From the NCBI RefSeq assembly GCF_041537905.1, contig NZ_JBGRUO010000019.1, positions 1 to 64,000 on the forward strand: 64,000 bases of DNA. Reading direction: 5' to 3'. This document shows positions 44,475-52,793 of the stretch, piece after piece. This stretch comes from Ruegeria_C sp041537905 (GTDB lineage Bacteria > Pseudomonadota > Alphaproteobacteria > Rhodobacterales > Rhodobacteraceae). A model generated the notes under the pieces. That model did no database searches, was not told the origin of the DNA, and saw only the letters and a program-made list of their open reading frames with translations. Each line of letters starts with the position of its first letter. Positions within the stretch are counted from its first letter, which is position 1. A program made the translations under genes and the position numbers.

Positions 44475-45536
44475 ATGACGCAGACAATCGTAGAAAGCAA
44501 AACAAAAACAGCGATCATCGGCTTTGACCAGCCGTTCTGCGTGATCGGTGAACGGATCAACCCGACCGGCCGCAAGAAGCTGGCGGCCGAGCTTGAGGCG
44601 GGCGATTTTTCGACCGTCGAAAAAGACGCCCTGGCGCAGGTTGCGGCAGGCGCGACCGTGCTCGATATCAATGCGGGCGTGGTCTATAACTCCAACCCCA
44701 ACCCGAACGAGACCGAGCCGCCGCTGATGCGCAAGATCGTCGAGCTGGTGCAGGGGCTGGTCGATGTGCCGCTGTGTATCGACAGCTCGGTGCCCGGCGC
44801 GCTTGAGGCAGGGCTTGAGGTCTGCGAAGGCCGCCCGCTGTTGAACTCGGTCACTGGCGAGGAAGAGCGGCTGGAACAGATCCTGCCGCTGGTCAAGAAA
44901 TACAACGTGCCGGTTGTGGCGATCTCGAACGACGACACCGGTATTTCGGAAGACCCTGATGTGCGCTTTGCCGTGGCCAAGAAGATCGTCGAACGCGCCG
45001 CCGATTTCGGCATCCCGGCCCATGACATCGTGGTCGACCCGCTGGTGATGCCGGTGGGGGCGATGGCCACTGCCGGTCTGCAGGTCTTTGCGCTGGTGCG
45101 CCGTCTGCGTGAAGAACTTGGCGTGAACACCACTTGTGGTGCGTCCAACATCTCGTTCGGTCTGCCCAACCGTCACGGCATCAACAACGCGTTTCTGCCG
45201 ATGGCGATGGGTGCTGGCATGACGTCGGCGATCATGAACCCGGTGGCGCTGCCCATCGGCCCCAAGAAGATTGCCGAGAAACGCGCCGAGGTCGCGGCGG
45301 CGGGCATCATCCTGCCCGAAGGGATGGATGACGAGGCCTTTGTTCAGATGTTCGGTATGGGCTCGACCCTGCCGCGCGCGGGCAAGGAGATGGAAGCCAT
45401 TCGCGCCGCCAACTTCCTGACCAACAATGACCCGCATGGCGGCGAGTGGATCAAGGCCAACAAGGCCCCCGCCAAGGCCGGCGAAGAGGGCCGGGGCCGT
45501 GGTGGGCGCGCCGGTGGACGCCGCCGCCGCGCCTGA
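44475..45536 (+). CDS. Pterin-binding methyltransferase (methyltetrahydrofolate:corrinoid type)
   Basis: The 353-residue protein starts at 44475 (MTQTIVESK), 10 bases after the reductase stop. The dihydropteroate-synthase-like barrel is clear: VIGERINPTGRKKLAAEL, GATVLDINAGVV, PLCIDSSVPGALEAGL, RPLLNSVTGEEERLEQILP and VVDPLVMPVGAMATAGLQV. Such domains move the methyl group between methyl-THF and a corrinoid protein. The corrinoid-binding partner is not encoded next to it. The last 25 residues form an Arg/Gly-rich basic tail (GRGRGGRAGGRRRRA), unusual for this fold and suggestive of nucleic acid or acidic partner binding. Confidence 0.88.
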   Translation: MTQTIVESKTKTAIIGFDQPFCVIGERINPTGRKKLAAELEAGDFSTVEKDALAQVAAGATVLDINAGVVYNSNPNPNETEPPLMRKIVELVQGLVDVPLCIDSSVPGALEAGLEVCEGRPLLNSVTGEEERLEQILPLVKKYNVPVVAISNDDTGISEDPDVRFAVAKKIVERAADFGIPAHDIVVDPLVMPVGAMATAGLQVFALVRRLREELGVNTTCGASNISFGLPNRHGINNAFLPMAMGAGMTSAIMNPVALPIGPKKIAEKRAEVAAAGIILPEGMDDEAFVQMFGMGSTLPRAGKEMEAIRAANFLTNNDPHGGEWIKANKAPAKAGEEGRGRGGRAGGRRRRA

Positions 45537-45555
45537 GGGCGGACAGAAAAAGGAC

Positions 45556-45589
45556 AAAGGCCGGGCCTGATGCCCGGCCTTTTCTTTTT
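45556..45589 (+). terminator. Intrinsic terminator after one-carbon trio
   Basis: AAAGGCCGGGC and GCCCGGCCTTT arms with a 5-base loop are followed by TCTTTTT, 20 bases after the methyltransferase stop. This is a strong rho-independent terminator. Confidence 0.92.
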
Positions 45590-45713
45590 GAGCGACACAG
45601 CAAGGCCATGCGATTTGCGAGGCGCCTGGAAGCGGCTTTTCGCGCCGCTCGGGGCTTGCTCTGGGGTGGGGATTGCCATTAGGTGCAACGACCTGCCGCA
45701 GTTGAGGGATGTG

Positions 45714-46604
45714 ATGATCAAGTCGATGACCGGGTTCGCCTCCAGCAAAGGGGAACATGCGCCGTTTTCCTGGAGCTGGGAATTGCGCAGTGTCAATGCC
45801 AAGGGGCTGGACCTGCGCCTGCGAGTCCCCGACTGGCTGGACGGGCTGGAAGCCGCGCTGCGGCCCATTCTGGCGAAGTCAGTGGCGCGCGGCAACATCA
45901 CTCTGTCGCTGCGGCTTGCCCGAAACGAAGAGGGCGCCGCGCTTTCGCTGAACCACGACATCCTCGCGGCCACGTTGGGCGCCCTGCACGAGATCGAGGT
46001 CGAGGCGATGAATCGGGGCATCACCTTGGCACCTTCAAAAGCCAGCGACCTTCTTTCAGTGCGCGGTATTCTGGAGGCGGGCGCGGGAGAAGAGGATCAG
46101 GCCCCGCTAATCGCCCAGCTGAAATCAGAATTCGAGGCGCTGGTGCAGGCCTTCGTTCAGATGCGGGCCGCCGAAGGCGCGGCTCTGGCCGAGGTTCTGG
46201 ACGGGCAATTGGCCCGGATCGAAGAGCTGACCACACAGGCCGCAAGCGTCGCCGAGGCCCGCAAGGAGGCCATGGCCGACACGCTCAAAACCAATCTCGC
46301 CAAGGTGCTGGAAAACACCGACGGGGCCGACCCGGACCGGGTCGCGCAGGAACTGGCCATCCTGACCGTCAAGGCGGATGTAACCGAAGAGATCGACCGC
46401 CTTGGCGCGCATATCAAGGCCGCCCGCGACCTTGTCGCAAAAGGTGGCGCGGTGGGGCGCAAGCTGGATTTCCTGATGCAGGAGTTCAACCGCGAGGCCA
46501 ATACGCTCTGCTCGAAATCACAGAACACCGATCTGACCGCCATCGGGCTGGACCTCAAGGCGGTGATCGACCAGATGCGAGAACAGGTACAGAATGTCGA
46601 ATAA
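45714..46604 (+). CDS. yicC: YicC family endoribonuclease-like protein
   Basis: The 296-residue protein starts at 45714 (MIKSMTGFASSKGEH); the in-frame ATG at 45570 lies in the terminator region and is rejected. It has the family N-terminus SMTGF, the block ELRSVNAKGLDLRLR and the C-terminal DUF1732 part GRKLDFLMQEFNREANTLCSK. In E. coli, YicC is an endoribonuclease that affects RyhB sRNA stability. It is followed 12 bases later by gmk, a pairing common in alphaproteobacteria. Confidence 0.93.
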   Translation: MIKSMTGFASSKGEHAPFSWSWELRSVNAKGLDLRLRVPDWLDGLEAALRPILAKSVARGNITLSLRLARNEEGAALSLNHDILAATLGALHEIEVEAMNRGITLAPSKASDLLSVRGILEAGAGEEDQAPLIAQLKSEFEALVQAFVQMRAAEGAALAEVLDGQLARIEELTTQAASVAEARKEAMADTLKTNLAKVLENTDGADPDRVAQELAILTVKADVTEEIDRLGAHIKAARDLVAKGGAVGRKLDFLMQEFNREANTLCSKSQNTDLTAIGLDLKAVIDQMREQVQNVE

Positions 46605-46616
46605 AGGACACGCCAC

Positions 46617-47258
46617 ATGACCGACAGACGCGGCTTGCTGATCATCCTGTCCTCGCCCTCGGGCGCGGGGAAATCAACCCTGGCGCGGCGGCTGATGCAC
46701 TGGGATAGCGGGCTGCAATTCTCGGTCTCGGCCACCACCCGCGCGCCACGCCCCGGCGAACAGGACGGGCGCGAATACCATTTCATGAGCGAAGAGGGGT
46801 TCAAACAGACCGTCGCCGATGGCGGCATGCTGGAACACGCGCATGTATTCGGCAATTTCTACGGCACGCCCGCTGCGCCTGTGCTGGACGCGATCAATGG
46901 CGGAAACGATGTGCTGTTTGACGTGGACTGGCAGGGCGAGATCCAGATCCGTAACTCCGACCTGGGTAAACACGCGCTGTCGATCTTCATCCTGCCCCCC
47001 TCGATCCGCGAACTGCGCCGTCGGCTGGAAGCGCGCGCTCAGGACAGCGAAGATGTGATCGGCAAACGGATGCTCAAAAGCTGGGATGAGATCAGCCATT
47101 GGGGGTATTACGAATATGTCCTGATCAATGACGATCTGGACGCGACCGAAGAGCGGCTGAAAACCATCATCAGCGCCGAGCGGATGCGCCGCATTCAGCA
47201 ACCAACGCTGCAAAGCCATGTGCGCAATCTGCAAACCCAGTTCGAGGAGCTTACATGA
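46617..47258 (+). CDS. gmk: Guanylate kinase
   Basis: The 213-residue cytosolic enzyme phosphorylates GMP to GDP with ATP. The P-loop SSPSGAGKST is at about 12-21, the GMP-binding block VSATTRAPRPGEQDGREYHF follows, and the lid region lies around RRLEARAQDSED. The length is typical. Its stop overlaps the start of the carbonic anhydrase-like gene (ATGA), and the chain of overlaps continues through phoR. Confidence 0.96.
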   Translation: MTDRRGLLIILSSPSGAGKSTLARRLMHWDSGLQFSVSATTRAPRPGEQDGREYHFMSEEGFKQTVADGGMLEHAHVFGNFYGTPAAPVLDAINGGNDVLFDVDWQGEIQIRNSDLGKHALSIFILPPSIRELRRRLEARAQDSEDVIGKRMLKSWDEISHWGYYEYVLINDDLDATEERLKTIISAERMRRIQQPTLQSHVRNLQTQFEELT

Positions 47259-47779
47259 CACTTTATGCTCTGGACGGCCACGCGCCGGACATTCACGGGG
47301 ACACCTGGATCGCCCCCGGTACGCATCTGATCGGCAAGGTGGTGCTGGAGGAAGGGGCCTCGGTCTGGTTCGGTTCAACCCTGCGTGCCGATCACGAGGA
47401 AATCCGTGTCGGCGCGGGCAGCAATGTGCAGGAAAACGTGGTCATGCATATCGATCCCGGCTTTCCGCTGAGTATCGGCAGGAATTGTACCATCGGGCAC
47501 AAGGTCATGCTGCACGGCTGCACCATCGGCGACAACTCCCTGATCGGGATGGGTGCAACGGTGCTGAACGGCGCAAAGATCGGTCGGAACTGCCTGATCG
47601 GGGCAGGGGCGCTGATCACCGAGAACAAGGTCATTCCCGACAATTCGCTGGTGATGGGCGCGCCGGGCAAGGTGGTGCGTGAACTGGATGAGGCGGCGGC
47701 GCAGAAACTGACGCTGAGCGCCTTGCACTATCAAAAGAACATGCGGCGTTTTCGCGACGGTCTTGTCGAGGTCACATGA
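47255..47779 (+). CDS. Gamma-carbonic anhydrase family protein
   Basis: This 174-residue left-handed beta-helix protein has hexapeptide repeats (IGRNCTIGHKVMLHGCTIGDNSLIG). The three zinc-binding His residues of the family are at about 65, 82 and 87 (VMHI, IGHK, LHGC). Such proteins (YrdA/CaiE type) bind zinc, but carbonic anhydrase activity has been shown only for some. It overlaps gmk upstream and the PLP-enzyme gene downstream by 4 bases each. Confidence 0.92.
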   Translation: MTLYALDGHAPDIHGDTWIAPGTHLIGKVVLEEGASVWFGSTLRADHEEIRVGAGSNVQENVVMHIDPGFPLSIGRNCTIGHKVMLHGCTIGDNSLIGMGATVLNGAKIGRNCLIGAGALITENKVIPDNSLVMGAPGKVVRELDEAAAQKLTLSALHYQKNMRRFRDGLVEVT

Positions 47780-48966
47780 GCGGCAGGAACGAAAAGGGCT
47801 CGATCATCCGGCCCGATCCGCTGCCCGAAAGCGCCAGTCGACCGGTTGCGACCCCGCTGAGCCCCTCGGTGGTTTACGCCTCGGACACGCCCGACGCGCT
47901 GGACGACCAGTATGAGGGCCGCGTGCAGGGCTATACCTATTCGCGCGAGGGGCATCCCAATGCCGATGTGGTGGCCAAGCGGCTGGATGCGATGGAAGGT
48001 GCCAGTGGCGGCATCGTGACCGGCTCTGGCATGGGGGCAGTGACGGCAGCGCTGATGGGGCTGCTTTCAGCGGGCGATCACGTCATTGGCGGCAGCCAGC
48101 TTTATGGGCGCTCTCTGCGTCTGATGGCCGAGGATTTGCCGCGTCTGGGGATCGCCACGACGCTGGCAGACTCGGGTGATATCGACGCGATGAGAGCGGC
48201 TATCCGCCCGGAGACGCGGATGATCCTTGTCGAGGTTGTCTCGAACCCCGCGCTGAACGTGGCCGATATTGAGGGGCTGGCAGCGCTGTGCCGGGAGCGT
48301 GGCATTCTGCTGGCGGTGGACAACACCTTTACCACGCCGCGTGCGTTCCGGCCGCTGGATCACGGCGCGGATATCGTGCTGCATTCGATCACCAAGCTGC
48401 TGGCCGGGCATTCTGATGTGATGCTGGGCTACGCGGTGGCCCGCGATCCGGAATTGAGCGACCGCATGCGCGTGTTTTCCGTGACAACCGGTCTGACCCC
48501 CAGCCCGTTTGATTGCTGGCTGGCCGAACGCGGCATGCTGTCCTTTGATCTGCGGTTCGACCGGGCGCAGGCCAGCGCGGCGCTGCTGGCCGATCATCTT
48601 GCGACGCTGCCGGGCGTCAAACGGGTGCTCTACCCGACGCGCGCTGATCATCCCGATCATGCCCGCGCCATGGCGCTGCTGAACGGGCAGGGCTGTAACA
48701 TGGTCAGCTTTGAGCTGGACGGCGGCCGCGCCGCTGCCAATGCCTTCACCCGGGCAGCGGATGGTTTGAGCTTTGCACCAACGCTGGGCGATGTCGGCAC
48801 TACCCTGTCGCATCCCGCCTCCTCCTCTCACCGTGCTTTGAGCGTTGAAGAGCGTGCGTCGCGCGGGTTGACCGAAGGGTTCTTTCGGGTCTCCGTCGGT
48901 CTGGAAGACCCGGACCTGCTCAAGAGCATCTTCTCGCAGGCCGTTGCCGAGGCCACCGGGACATGA
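47776..48966 (+). CDS. PLP-dependent trans-sulfuration enzyme family (Cys/Met metabolism)
   Basis: The 396-residue protein has the fold of cystathionine gamma-synthase/beta-lyase/gamma-lyase. It shows the phosphate-binding SGMGAVTAALMGLL, VVSNPALNVADIEGL, AVDNTFTTPRAF and the PLP Lys207 in LHSITKLLAGHSDVMLG, with C-terminal SHPASSSHRALS. Whether it is a gamma-lyase, beta-lyase or methionine gamma-lyase cannot be read safely. It is wedged between gammaCA and phoR with 4-base overlaps on both sides, an unusual place for a sulfur amino acid enzyme. Confidence 0.9.
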   Translation: MSGRNEKGSIIRPDPLPESASRPVATPLSPSVVYASDTPDALDDQYEGRVQGYTYSREGHPNADVVAKRLDAMEGASGGIVTGSGMGAVTAALMGLLSAGDHVIGGSQLYGRSLRLMAEDLPRLGIATTLADSGDIDAMRAAIRPETRMILVEVVSNPALNVADIEGLAALCRERGILLAVDNTFTTPRAFRPLDHGADIVLHSITKLLAGHSDVMLGYAVARDPELSDRMRVFSVTTGLTPSPFDCWLAERGMLSFDLRFDRAQASAALLADHLATLPGVKRVLYPTRADHPDHARAMALLNGQGCNMVSFELDGGRAAANAFTRAADGLSFAPTLGDVGTTLSHPASSSHRALSVEERASRGLTEGFFRVSVGLEDPDLLKSIFSQAVAEATGT

Positions 48967-50018
48967 CATCGCTGCCCGAGGAGACCATTCGCGGGCTTCT
49001 GGCCGGAATTCCGCTGGTGGCGCTGATCGTTGATCCGTCAGAGCGGATCATCGGCGCAAACGCCGAGGCGCAGGCGTTGCTGGGACGTCAGATCGTCGGC
49101 AGGCATTTCGCCACAATCCTGCGCCAACCTCCGGTGATTGACGCGCTGGAGCGCTGTCTGCGGCGTCAGGAATCGACGCGCACGCGTTTGCTGTCCAGCG
49201 AGGACGGACAGGACGTCACCTTTGATGTGTCCTGCCGCCATATCCCCGATCTGGGGGCGCTGCTGTGTTTCACCGATGTGACTCCGATGGAAAAGGCGGG
49301 ACAGATGCGGCGCGATTTCGTCGCCAATGTCAGCCATGAATTGCGCACACCGCTGACCGCGCTGATGGGGTTCATCGAAACCCTGCGCGGCCCGGCCCGT
49401 GACGACAATGTCGCCCGCGAGCGCTTCCTGCAGATCATGGAGGGAGAGGCCAGCCGGATGAACCGTCTGGTCGGTGATCTGCTGTCGCTGAACCGGGTCG
49501 AAAGCCAGGAAAGGGTGCGCCCCAGCGCGGAGGTCGACCTGCACGGGCTGCTGAAATCGACGTTGAACTCGATCAAGCCGCTATCCGAAGAAGCGGGCGT
49601 CGCGATGAAGCTGATCGCGCCGGACAATCCGGTTCTGGTCGCGGGCGATCCCGATCAACTGCGGCAGGTCTTCACCAACCTGATCGAGAATGCGATCAAA
49701 TACGGCGGCAGTGGCGGCGTTGTCGACATCTCGCTGACCTCAAAGGACCGCGATCCGGCCCTGCGTGCTCCATCAGCACGCATTCTGGTGGCCGATAAGG
49801 GACCGGGCATCGACCCTGTGCATCTACCTCGGCTGACCGAGCGCTTCTATCGTGCCGACAGCCACCGCTCACGCGAGCTGGGCGGGACCGGGCTGGGGCT
49901 CGCGATCGTCAAACACATCATCAACCGCCATCGCGGTCGCCTGCGGATCGAAAGCGACTTGGGGCAGGGATCGGTGTTTACGGTCATTCTGCCGCAGGGG
50001 ACTGCGGCGGCTAACTAG
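48963..50018 (+). CDS. phoR: Phosphate regulon sensor histidine kinase
   Basis: The 351-residue kinase has an N-terminal PAS-like domain (about 10-108). The phospho-accepting His125 is in DFVANVSHELRTPLTALMGF, and the HATPase blocks are NLIENAIKYGG, DKGPGIDP and GTGLGLAIVKH. No transmembrane helix is visible, so it is probably a cytosolic or peripheral form that senses phosphate through PstSCAB and PhoU. It lies directly before the pst genes and overlaps the PLP enzyme gene by 4 bases. Confidence 0.93.
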   Translation: MTSLPEETIRGLLAGIPLVALIVDPSERIIGANAEAQALLGRQIVGRHFATILRQPPVIDALERCLRRQESTRTRLLSSEDGQDVTFDVSCRHIPDLGALLCFTDVTPMEKAGQMRRDFVANVSHELRTPLTALMGFIETLRGPARDDNVARERFLQIMEGEASRMNRLVGDLLSLNRVESQERVRPSAEVDLHGLLKSTLNSIKPLSEEAGVAMKLIAPDNPVLVAGDPDQLRQVFTNLIENAIKYGGSGGVVDISLTSKDRDPALRAPSARILVADKGPGIDPVHLPRLTERFYRADSHRSRELGGTGLGLAIVKHIINRHRGRLRIESDLGQGSVFTVILPQGTAAAN

Positions 50019-50043
50019 GGAATTTATTTTAAAACAAAGCTTT

Positions 50044-50061
50044 ACGTGCATAAACGTGCAT
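50044..50061 (+). repeat. Direct repeat of 8 bp in the pst promoter region
   Basis: ACGTGCAT occurs at 50044-50051 and 50054-50061, exactly one helical turn apart, 26 bases upstream of the Pho boxes. The surrounding sequence is AT-rich. Two sites on one face of the DNA suggest a second regulator or a fortuitous repeat. Confidence 0.4.
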
Positions 50062-50086
50062 TAACTTTTTTTCCATCAAACCCCAA

Positions 50087-50115
50087 TTGTCATACGACTG
50101 TTACAAACCTGTCAC
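50087..50115 (+). promoter_or_regulatory. Pho boxes (PhoB binding sites) upstream of pstS
   Basis: Three 7-bp elements, TTGTCAT, CTGTTAC and CTGTCAC, are spaced by 4 bases each, giving the 11-bp period of PhoB half-sites. They lie 85 bases upstream of the pstS ATG. A TAGCTA sequence at 50137-50142 could serve as the -10 element. PhoB, encoded at the end of this cluster, is the expected activator under phosphate starvation. Confidence 0.85.
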
Positions 50116-50199
50116 AAAAGGCAAACGCAGCGCGGCTAGCTACCGCGACGAGATCATCATGAGGGTGATCGCTGCAAATTCTCTACCAAGGAGACTGAA

Positions 50200-51240
50200 A
50201 TGTCCTTTGTGAAACTTTCCGCCTCGGCGCTGGCCATCGCTGCTGTTTCGGCAACGGCTGCTGCCGCGCGTGATCAGGTTCAGGTTGCCGGGTCGTCGAC
50301 CGTTCTGCCCTATGCCTCGATCGTCGCCGAAGCCTTTGGCGAAAACTTCGACTTCCCGACACCGGTGGTGGAATCGGGCGGCTCGTCCGCAGGTCTGAAG
50401 CGGTTCTGCGAAGGTGTGGGCGAAAACACCATCGACGTGGCCAACGCCTCGCGCAAGATCAAGGACACCGAGATCGCCAAATGTGCCGAAGCGGGTGTGA
50501 CCGACATCATCGAAGTGCGCATCGGCTATGATGGCATCGTCTTTGCCAGCGACATCGCGGGCAACTCCTACGAATTCACGCCCGATGACTGGTTCCTGGC
50601 ACTGTCCGACAAGGTTCTGGTGGATGGCCAGTTGGTCGACAACCCGAACGTGACCTGGGCCGACGTGAACCCGAACTTCCCGGCCGTTGACATCCAGGCC
50701 TTCATCCCCGGTACCAAGCACGGCACCCGTGAAGTGTTCGAGGACAAGGTGATCCTGGCGGGCTGCGAGCACACCGGCGCGTTCGACGCGCTGAAAGCCG
50801 CAAATGGCGACGACAAGAAAGCCGCCGAAAAAGCCTGTATCGCTCTGCGCACCGATGGCAAATCGGTCGATATCGACGGCGACTACACCGAGACGCTGGC
50901 CCGTATCGAAAGCAACAAGGACGGCATCGGCGTCTTTGGTCTGGCCTTCTACGAGAACAACACCGACAAGCTGCAGGTTGCGACCATGTCGGGCATCGTT
51001 CCCTCGACCGAGTCGATCGCAACCGGCGAATACCCGGTCTCGCGCCCGCTGTTCTTCTACGTCAAGAAAGCCCATATCGGCGTGATCCCCGGCCTCAAGG
51101 AATATGCCGAGTTCTTCGTCGCTGACGAAGTCGCTGGCCCCGACGGCCCGCTCGCCGAATATGGCCTGGTCTCAGACCCCGAGCTGAGCGACACGCAAGG
51201 CGCGGTTGCCGACGAGGCGGTTCTGGGCGGCAATTCCTGA
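50200..51240 (+). CDS. pstS: Phosphate ABC transporter substrate-binding protein
   Basis: The 346-residue periplasmic protein has a signal peptide ending near AAAARDQ. The phosphate-binding blocks are VQVAGSSTVLPYASIVAEAF, VVESGGSSAGLKRFCEG and VANASRKIKD. AAGGAGA precedes the ATG. It binds inorganic phosphate with high affinity and passes it to PstCA. It is the first gene after the Pho boxes. A hairpin after its stop should give it higher expression than the permease genes. Confidence 0.96.
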   Translation: MSFVKLSASALAIAAVSATAAAARDQVQVAGSSTVLPYASIVAEAFGENFDFPTPVVESGGSSAGLKRFCEGVGENTIDVANASRKIKDTEIAKCAEAGVTDIIEVRIGYDGIVFASDIAGNSYEFTPDDWFLALSDKVLVDGQLVDNPNVTWADVNPNFPAVDIQAFIPGTKHGTREVFEDKVILAGCEHTGAFDALKAANGDDKKAAEKACIALRTDGKSVDIDGDYTETLARIESNKDGIGVFGLAFYENNTDKLQVATMSGIVPSTESIATGEYPVSRPLFFYVKKAHIGVIPGLKEYAEFFVADEVAGPDGPLAEYGLVSDPELSDTQGAVADEAVLGGNS

Positions 51241-51262
51241 TCGGGACGCCCGCATGATGTGG

Positions 51263-51285
51263 CCGGGGCGGGTTGATCGCCCCGG
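51263..51285 (+). terminator. Hairpin between pstS and pstC
   Basis: CCGGGGCG (51263-51270) pairs with CGCCCCGG (51278-51285) across a 7-base loop and is followed by TATTTCCC. It is 22 bases after the pstS stop and probably acts as a partial terminator or 3' stabiliser. Confidence 0.55.
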
Positions 51286-51320
51286 TATTTCCCCTTCCTT
51301 CGACAACGGATTGCAAACCG

Positions 51321-52793
51321 ATGCCAACACTCTGGCTGGTCGTTTCGGTGCTTGTTCTCGCCGCCATCGGGTATGTGCTGGGTCGCAAACGCGCCCTTCA
51401 ATCTGCCGGTGGCGATGCGCGGGCGCTGCACTCTTTGCCCAATTACTACGGGCTGAACGTCGCTTTTGCCGCGCTCATCCCGGCCTTGGGCGTTCTGATC
51501 ATCTGGTTGCTGGCGCAGCCGCTGGTTATCGAAAACGCGGTCTCGGACATAATCCCGGACGAGGCCATCCCCGAGGAGTCAACCCGCAGCCTGATCATGT
51601 CCGATGTGCGCCGGGTCGCCAGCGGTCTGGACTTTGCCGTCGAGCAAGGGGCGATGACCCTGGCGGAGTCGCAGTCTCTTAACGCCGAAGCCAGTGATAT
51701 CCGCGCCCGGTTGGGTGAGGTCGGCGTCGCACTTGGGGCCGAGGTCAGGGCCGAAGTTCTGGAAGCGGCGCAAAACTACCGGCAAATGACCACCACCGGC
51801 AAACACGCGATGACATTGGTTGTCGCTCTGCTGGCAGTGGCCGGACTGGCGATTGCCTATGCGCGCACCCACAAGGATTTCCGCGCCCGCAACGTGGTCG
51901 AGCGGGGTGTTCTGGTCCTGCTGATCCTGGCGGCGTCGCTGGCGATCCTGACCACGGTTGGCATCGTCTTTTCGATGCTGTTCGAGACGATGAATTTCTT
52001 CGGCCTGCATTCGTGGAAGGATTTCTTCTTCGGTGGCACCTGGGCGCCGAACTTCCGGGGCGATTCAGAACTGTCGATCCTGCCGCTCTTGTGGGGCACC
52101 CTTTATATCTCGTTCGTCGCGCTGCTGGTCGCGGTGCCGATCGGTTTGTTTGCGGCGATTTATCTGGCCGAATATGCCAACAAAGCGACCCGCAGTTTCG
52201 CAAAGCCGCTGCTGGAAATTCTCGCTGGTATCCCAACCATCGTCTATGGCCTGTTCGCGCTGCTGACCGTTGGTCCGATGCTGGTGGATTTCTTTGGCAA
52301 GGGTGGCCTGCTGGGCGTCGAATGGATGGCCGGAGCGACCTCGGTGCTGACGGCGGGTGTGGTGATGGGCATCATGCTGATCCCGTTCGTGTCCTCGCTG
52401 TCCGACGACATCATCAACGCGGTACCCCAGTCGATGCGCGACGGCTCGCTGGGGCTGGGCGCGACCAAATCCGAAACCGTGCGGCAGGTTGTTTTGCCCG
52501 CAGCGCTGCCTGGCATCGTTGGCGCGGTGCTGCTGGCGGCATCGCGTGCCATCGGTGAAACTATGATCGTTGTGATGGGCGCGGGCGCGATCGCGAAATT
52601 CGCGCTCAACCCGCTGGAATCGATGACCACGATCACCACGCGGATTGTCAGCCAGTTGACCGGGGACACGGACTTTGCCAGCCCCGAGACGCTGGTGGCC
52701 TTTGCGCTGGGTCTGACCTTGTTCGTTCTGACGCTGGGGCTGAACATTCTGGCGCTTTACATCGTGCGCAAATACCGGGAGCAGTACGAATGA
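51321..52793 (+). CDS. pstC: Phosphate ABC transporter permease PstC
   Basis: The 490-residue inner-membrane protein starts at 51321 (MPTLWLVV). The long N-terminal part, with helices at about 2-20, 38-66 and 155-175, is typical of alphaproteobacterial PstC. The core permease follows, with LYISFVALLVAVPIGLFAAIYLAEYA and the EAA loop GSLGLGATKSETVRQVVLPAALPG. It pairs with PstA to form the phosphate channel. Its stop overlaps the pstA start by 4 bases. Confidence 0.95.
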   Translation: MPTLWLVVSVLVLAAIGYVLGRKRALQSAGGDARALHSLPNYYGLNVAFAALIPALGVLIIWLLAQPLVIENAVSDIIPDEAIPEESTRSLIMSDVRRVASGLDFAVEQGAMTLAESQSLNAEASDIRARLGEVGVALGAEVRAEVLEAAQNYRQMTTTGKHAMTLVVALLAVAGLAIAYARTHKDFRARNVVERGVLVLLILAASLAILTTVGIVFSMLFETMNFFGLHSWKDFFFGGTWAPNFRGDSELSILPLLWGTLYISFVALLVAVPIGLFAAIYLAEYANKATRSFAKPLLEILAGIPTIVYGLFALLTVGPMLVDFFGKGGLLGVEWMAGATSVLTAGVVMGIMLIPFVSSLSDDIINAVPQSMRDGSLGLGATKSETVRQVVLPAALPGIVGAVLLAASRAIGETMIVVMGAGAIAKFALNPLESMTTITTRIVSQLTGDTDFASPETLVAFALGLTLFVLTLGLNILALYIVRKYREQYE

